This document shows, one piece after another, positions 58,465 through 64,000 of a stretch of DNA of 64,000 nucleotides. Position numbers and translations under genes: made by a program. Positions within the stretch are counted from its first letter, which is position 1. Every line of letters begins with the position of its first letter. Below the pieces are notes generated by a model that searched no databases, was not told the origin of the DNA, and saw nothing but the letters and a program-made list of their open reading frames with translations. Origin of the DNA: Raffaelea ambrosiae (Eukaryota > Ascomycota > Sordariomycetes > Ophiostomatales > Ophiostomataceae); assembly GCA_002778195.1 (NCBI GenBank), contig PCDI01000005.1:1595427-1659426 (forward strand), given 5' to 3'.

Positions 58465-59512
58465 GTGCTCGCGTCAAAGGCCGTCAACCTGGATTTTGAA
58501 GCCAGAGTACCCGTGCCCTTTAGCATCTTCCCGTCGTCCTACAAAGAGGAGGACAAACAACAGCAGCAGCAGGCATCTGCCTACACCACCCAAACTCAAA
58601 CCACCGAGGAGCAGTTTTACCCAGCTCCCCAGCAACTTCGGCCCGGACGGGAAGGTCAATACTCTTCTTCCTACCAAGTAGTCGACGAGTCAGCTGCCGC
58701 TCCCGCCGCAGTTGGTGGTCACTATCCGTACCGTGCCACTGCACCCGCACCGCGCTACGAAGAAGAGGTCCGTTATACTCGTGAAGAGGAACAGTACCGC
58801 CGTCCAGGTGTCCGCCGAGAGTACCTTCGTGAAGAGTGAGTATCAGCAAATATTTCTGTGTCTGGAGTGTAGTGTGTGTTCTTTTTCTCTCTTTTTTCTC
58901 TCTCCTTTCTCTCCTTCTTTTCATCGCATCTTCGTTCCTGCCTCGTTCTTCGTCCCTTCGCGGTCGTGCCTTCCGAAACTAGTGGCAACGGTTCTCGTTC
59001 CCTGGCTATGGTGGCTTGCACAGTCGGGACGGTCCGCAAACCAGCATTCCACACTGGGTTTTGCGCGGGAGCGACCAATTTCCCCCATTCCAATGTCAAG
59101 AGCACGTTTTCCCAGCCAAATTCCAATGCTAACATACCACCCCCCTAGTCCTAACCAGACCTTCGCTGAAAATACCGTCGAGTACGACACCAACCGTCGG
59201 GATTACTTCAGCTCTCCGATCGACGTAGCCGAGCGCCAGTACCGCACTCGTTTCCAGCCCAGCTTCCGTGAGGAAGTCTACACCTCTTACGCCAACGACA
59301 AGACTACCACTGTCGAGGCCGACTTTGTGCGTCCCCAGCAGTTCAAGTACCGGACAGAACCTCCTGCCCAAGAATACAACAACAACACCGTCGACACTCC
59401 GTTCGTCAACCAGCCGACGAACACCTACCACCGCCGCAGCAGCCACCTTATCGACGACGAAATCGTCGAGAAGCAGGACAACACTCCCCGTCCCACCCCC
59501 AAGACCGAAAAG
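58465..59512 (+). CDS. hex1: N-terminal extension of HEX1 (two coding-like segments, no visible ATG)
   Basis: A coding-like segment ending at 58835 (frame open from about 58465) reads VNLDFEARVPVPFSIFPSS... and ends ...RRPGVRREYLREE. An intron 58836-59148 (GTGAGT...CCCCCCTAG, with GCTAAC upstream) joins it in frame to 59149 onward (DPNQTFAENTVEYDTNRRDYF...PRPTPKTEK), which runs straight into the canonical HEX1 start MGYYDDD. The extension is about 250 aa, rich in Tyr, Glu, Arg, Thr and Pro, and looks disordered. No ATG lies in frame anywhere in it. It must start from an upstream exon I cannot identify, from a non-AUG codon (GTG at 58465 or CTG at 58489), or be a 5' part translated only in some transcripts. 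From memory, longer HEX1 forms from alternative splicing are reported in other fungi. Confidence 0.6.
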
Positions 59513-60244
59513 ATGGGTTACTACGACGACGACGGTCAGTTTTATTTTTCTCCCTTGGCTCGGTTTTGTTTTTGTTCTCGCTTCGCTCGATTGGAACTCA
59601 ATTTACCGAGTCTTTTTTTTCCTCCCCAATACTAACTCATTACTCCAGGCCGCTACCACTCCTTCCGCCAGGGTGCCCACCGGTTTGCGGACCGCGTGTT
59701 CCGCCCGGAGGAGCGCGTTGAGGTTGACGAGTACGTGGAGGAGCGCCCGGTCGCCCCCCCGCCGCCGCAACCCCGCCGCTACGTTGAGGAGCGCCTGCCG
59801 CCCAACACGGTGAGCATTCCGTGCCACCACATCCGCATTGGCGACATCCTGTTCCTGCAGGGCCGCCCGTGCCAGGTGATCCGCATCTCGACCAGCCCGG
59901 CCACCGGCCAGCACCGCTACCTGGGTGTCGACCTCTTCACCAAGAAGCTCCACGAGGAGTCCTCCTTTGTGTCGAGCCCCGGCCCCAGCGTCGTCGTGCA
60001 GACCATGCTCGGCCCCGTCTTCAAGCAGTACCGCGTGCTGGACCTGCAGGACGGCTCCGTCGTGGCCATGACCGAGTCGGGCGACGTCAAGCAGTCCCTG
60101 CCCGTCATTGACCAGTCCAACCTGTGGACCCGTCTGGGCCGTGCTTTCGAGTCTGGCCGCGGCTCCGTGCGCGTCCTGGTGCTCAACGACCACGGCCGCG
60201 AGCTGGCTGTCGACATGAAGGTTGTTCACGGTGTGAGCCTGTAA
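59513..60244 (+). CDS. hex1: Woronin body major protein HEX1 (core)
   Basis: Model from the canonical start: 59513-59534 and 59649-60244, intron GTCAGT...TACTCCAG, giving 205 aa. The protein starts MGYYDDDGRYHSF and has a variable Glu/Arg/Pro-rich linker. The strongly conserved HEX1 domain begins VSIPCHHIRIGDILFLQGRPCQV and continues ISTSPATGQHRYLGVDLF, VQTMLGPVFKQYRVLD, LPVIDQSNLWTRL and AFESGRGSVRVLVLNDHGRE. It is an eIF5A-like double barrel that self-assembles into the crystalline core of Woronin bodies. These are peroxisome-derived organelles that plug septal pores after hyphal wounding, and they occur only in filamentous ascomycetes. Odd point: the end is VVHGVSL, whereas the HEX1 I know ends in the peroxisomal signal SRL. 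The stop is clear and I found no downstream exon that would supply SRL. Confidence 0.94.
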
Positions 60245-63200
60245 AGGGGAGAGAGACGAACTCAACAACTTCATTTTCTTGTTTGTTAGGTTTCACCTCC
60301 CCTTGTTCTCTTTCCCGCACTAGCCGTGTTGTTTTCCTAGTATACTACTTTCAAGTCACTTGTCAAGTGTTTTTTTTTTCTCTCTTTGTAATCTCACTCT
60401 CTGTCTCACTCGCGCCCAACTTGCTTTTGTGTGTATTTTCCCTCCCCTCCTCTCTCGGAAGTGTTTTTTCTCTTTTTTTCGGAGAGACGATCCTGGAAAA
60501 GATTTTGGCAAATAAAAGGAGGAATTCCTTTCTTTTTCATAGCTATTATTTCTAGTTTTGTCTGGACAAGAACATAAAGAAAAAGAACAAAGAGAGTGGT
60601 CTTTATATACAACAAGTTATCTCTATTTTCCTATGTGATTGATACTATTTTTCTGAAATTGGATGCTACTAGATTGATATAGAAAGCAATGATTTGAATA
60701 CTGAGACGAATTTTTTTATTCATAATTGTGCGCCGACATGTGACGATGCCAAGAGATGGTGATATCAAAGAGTTTTCCGTAGCAATCATGTGCTTTCTTG
60801 GTTCTCCTTTTTCCTAGTATTACAGGTATCTCGTAAAGACCTACTGAATGCAATCGTGTAACTAGAAGCTTCACGCATACACATTTCTGTTACGGAATTA
60901 TATAAAGTACGAAAATAACAAGAAGAACATTACATATTGAAGATGGCATCAAAATAACAAATGTGTGAAAAGTGTCCGTGAAATTTATAGATATTTATTT
61001 ATTTGGGTTGTTGATATATTTGTATGAAATATATACACAATTTTTTTCCAGCAATGCAAGACTGAATCAATATGAGAATGGCTTGACAAACTAGTTTCCA
61101 AATACAACGAAGCAAAGTTCCAATCTCACAAATGCTACCTAAGACGTACGATGATGTCTTTTAATATCTTGATCGGCTGAGGACGGCCATGTGCGTCCAC
61201 CATGCCATCTGTCAAAGGCTAAATCTCGGGCTGCACCAACAGACTCGTCCCAAACATTGCTGGGACCACCCTGCCGCTCACTTGCAGGACCAACTTGGTG
61301 TTGGCAATCAATACTAGTGTTAGTCAGAGCCTGGCTGTCACCAGGCTGAGATGCCTACCCCTACGCATGCCATGTTCTCCAAAAAGATTCGAATGGACAG
61401 CCTCGAGTTGTCTTGCACAGTAGTTGCATGCCTAGTTGTTGTTTGAAACTGTTCTTTATTCTATTTTATTTGCTCTCTCCCTCCCTCTCCCCCCCTCTCC
61501 CTGGCGTGGTCTGTAACGACGTCTTTCACGGGTTGTCCACTGTTCATTAGGTCTGATATGAATGTTCTGGTCACGACGTCTACCGCCCCCAGCGAGCTGT
61601 GTGGGCTGTCTCAAAATACGGGCAGAATCAAACATCAGCTTCCGCCGCTGCGGCAATCAGGCATAGCGCGCTCGACCCTGCATCTGAACACTGCCGATCA
61701 CTGATCAACTCAAAACCCCAGACTCTCGCGGTTGTCGTATGCGGAGAAACACTCGTAGACGCCGAGAAGCTGTCAGAAGCACAGAGAGTACTGCACAGCC
61801 ATGCCAGGCAAGTCTCCACCGGCTGCGCTTGTCTCCATTGCCCAGACTGCAGACACGAATTGTCGACAATGCCTATTGCGCACATCCAGGAAAAAAAAAA
61901 AGCAGACTCTTCCTGCACACGCATGTAGGGCGAGGTTGCGCCGTGGTTGGAGCCAACGCACCGGGCGCATCCAGCGGCAGTCACGAGGAGACACTAGCGG
62001 ATCTTTGGTCGGTTCAGCTGGCAAGAGGGAGGGCATGTCTGCCAGCTGCCTGCCATGAAGGGAATTGACGGGCATTTTCTCCGGTGGGCGAGAGCGCGCT
62101 GTTAGCTGTTTTGGGAACGATCTTTTTTTTATTTCTTTTTATTTCCTTTTTATCCCTTCACTTTCGTCTTCTTCGCAAACAGTCCTTCACACCCTCCTTC
62201 TTGGGTACCTTTCATCGGGGAACGCGTCCATCTTTCCATTTTTGTCTTGGCTGAGTGGGTGTTGGATGCGTGATATTTCTGGTTCCAAAGGGGGGGAGGA
62301 GGAAGAGAAGACGAGCAAAGAGGAGCTCGGAGAACTCTAACCAGAACCAGCCTATTGGGATCGGCTGCTTCCTCGATGGGCGGCGAACCGAGCCAGCAGC
62401 CATTGGGCACCGAGACGACGAGGGATGGGTGACATTCAGGGTGGAGGCGTCCCGGTCCAGTTTCTTGCCAACACATCACTCATCTCTTTTGGGCTTTTTT
62501 ATTTTAATTTTTGATTGAATTTTTGGTCCCTTTCCCCTTCTCCTGCATGTTTGCAGGAGCGTTGGGGACTGCCAGCTGTCAAGAAGGCCATTCTCATGGG
62601 CCTCCGTTCTCGTCGTCTCACCGCTTCCACTCAGAGGAGAACCCCCAAAGACGTGCAGTAGCGCTGCTCTAGCCGCCTGTCTGCCAGGTCGTCCCTTGCC
62701 GGATTCTGGGTGCGGTTGCACATTGTCACGAACTCTGGTGGCCGGAAAAGTGACGCTGCAGAAGCCGTTCCAGAGAAGCCGTTCCAGAGAAGCCGACAGA
62801 AAACGGGAAGACCGCAAAAGGGCCACCCCAAGAAATTAAAAAGAACTCTGCAGTTCGTTCCTTCTTCTGCCGTGTCGTCAGCGGCTGCGGTGGGACCATT
62901 TCGTTTCATACCACCGTAGTCCTTCCAGAGCGATTCCAATATACGAAAATAAGAACCGTCATATAATACCTGGTTCTGTGCCGTGTGTGTGTGTGTGTGC
63001 CTTTTTTGTTTTGTTTTGCGAGGTGGTGTTGAACCTGGTGTTGGGACCTGGCAAACCAAAGAAAAAAAAAGTCATTTCTCAAAAAGCAATACTGTCATAT
63101 TTATTATTACGGCTACTGTCTTTTCTTCCTATTCTGGTTCCGCGAACCCCAGCAAGCTTGGGGAAGGCACGTCTCTGGGAAATCACTTCCTCCTCCCGGC

Positions 63201-64000
63201 TCACGCGCGCGAAGTGGCTGCGCACGCGCGTGTCTACTTGCTGCTCGTTTGCTCTTTCCCTCTTGGAAGCTTCCCCCGTCTTAGAAGCCCCCCTCCCCTC
63301 CCCTTCTTGGAAACACCCCTTTCTCGGAAAGCGTGACACGAGCCCGTCGAACCTTCCCGCTCGAGGCTGGACGTTCCTTGCTAGCAAGAGAGCAACGCGC
63401 AGTCTACGTCTACGAGCGAGTATTTTACTTGTCCCGAGCAAGGAAGGCGCGATCCTGGACCTGACGTCGCCAAATTTCCAAAATCTTCTTTTTTGTTGCT
63501 TCTGTCTGTGTGATGCTGTGGTGCTCGTTCTGTGTTCTTTTTGCGTAGCTGCTCTTCAGCTCGAGAGGAGGCATCGCAATGTGCGCGTCGGTCGCTCTTT
63601 CCTTCTGAGGCGACTGGCTTTTTTATTTTCAGTCCCCTCGCGCTTCCAGGGCTTTCCTTCCGTATTGTGTCGTCGTCTTGTTGTCTCGCTTTCCTTTCGT
63701 CTCTCCCTTTGTGTCCTCCCCTTTTTTTTTCTCTCTCCCACTCGTTTTCTTCTTCTGTCCTCTTCGTCCCACGACCATTCTACACCCCGTCCTACGGTTT
63801 TGTCTTGTCTCCCCCCTTCGCATTCCAGATTCCAGGGACCGGCACTTGGCCTGAGCGACGATCCGGCCCACATTCCGTGGTTGCTCTTCTCCTTTTTTGT
63901 TTTGCCCTTCCTGCATCTCCCGTTTCCATTTATTTTGGCTCGACATTTGCGTCAAATTTGCGCCCCAATTCCAGCAACATTCGTTTGTTCCCTGCCTTGC
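60245..64000. other. 3.8 kb terminal region, no gene recognised
   Basis: 3' flank of hex1, then an A+T-rich stretch (about 60540-61150) that stands out from the GC-rich window, then ordinary intergenic DNA. A 14-bp duplication lies at 62761-62794. From about 63,470 to the end the DNA is pyrimidine-rich and could be the leader of a plus-strand gene starting beyond the window. No protein or RNA gene could be supported. Confidence 0.55.
62761..62794. repeat. 14-bp tandem repeat, 2.4 copies
   Basis: GAAGCCGTTCCAGA occurs twice exactly and a third copy begins GAAGCC. Confidence 0.9.

Noticed and set aside
60245..60640. Hidden 3' exon of hex1 restoring SRL
   Set aside because: Scanned every AG downstream of the GTGAGC candidate donor; none leads into a Ser-Arg-Leu-stop in the needed phase. 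TCCCGC near 60313 gives SRT and AGCCGT near 60323 gives SRV, neither followed by Leu and a stop.

Overview
The window looks like nuclear DNA of a filamentous ascomycete (Pezizomycotina), most likely a Sordariomycete. The evidence is short GT-AG introns with CTAAC-type branch sites, a Woronin-body HEX1 gene (a structure specific to filamentous ascomycetes), the fungal 9.5 kDa subunit of complex I, a cerevisin-type subtilase, and GC-rich coding sequence separated by long intergenic stretches full of C/T runs and microsatellites. I cannot place the order or genus from sequence alone. No virus, transposase, CRISPR array, rRNA gene or recognisable secondary-metabolite cluster was found.

Layout, left to right. 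A secreted or vacuolar metallophosphoesterase/5'-nucleotidase-like gene (197-2352, +) converges on ISY1 (2842-3777, -), a splicing factor whose first exon is only the ATG. A 3.1 kb intergenic stretch follows. WBP1 (6886-8642, -), a subunit of the ER oligosaccharyltransferase, diverges from the complex I 9.5 kDa subunit (9323-9669, +). Next is a very large BEACH-WD40 gene (10542-19804, -; about 3027 aa) with many trinucleotide-encoded homopolymer tracts. After 3.4 kb without a gene come a vacuolar protease B-type subtilase (23165-25093, +) and an unrecognised Ser-rich protein gene (25964-28195, or to 28543 if an in-frame TAG is bypassed). After another 4.1 kb come EFR3 (32661-36455, +), ATP12 (37338-38861, +) and tRNA-Glu(CTC) (39376-39447, +). 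An 11 kb tract without genes, 39.4-50.8 kb, is packed with mini- and microsatellites and holds one unresolved base (N at 45805). Then comes a Q-rich regulator with a fungal transcription-factor middle homology region (50850-55115, +). The last gene is hex1 (core 59513-60244, +, with an in-frame N-terminal extension from about 58465). The final 3.7 kb shows no gene.

The genes do not form a pathway or an operon-like unit. They are housekeeping functions: splicing, N-glycosylation, respiration and ATP synthase assembly, vacuolar proteolysis, plasma-membrane PI4-kinase scaffolding, membrane traffic and septal-pore plugging. The most interesting signals are within genes: an in-frame TAG followed by about 115 more open codons in the unrecognised gene; a HEX1 that ends in VSL instead of a peroxisomal SRL-type signal and has an N-terminal extension lacking a visible ATG; a minisatellite motif shared by two unrelated coding regions; and the minisatellite-dense gene desert. 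All exon boundaries were inferred by eye from splice motifs and reading frame, without transcript data.
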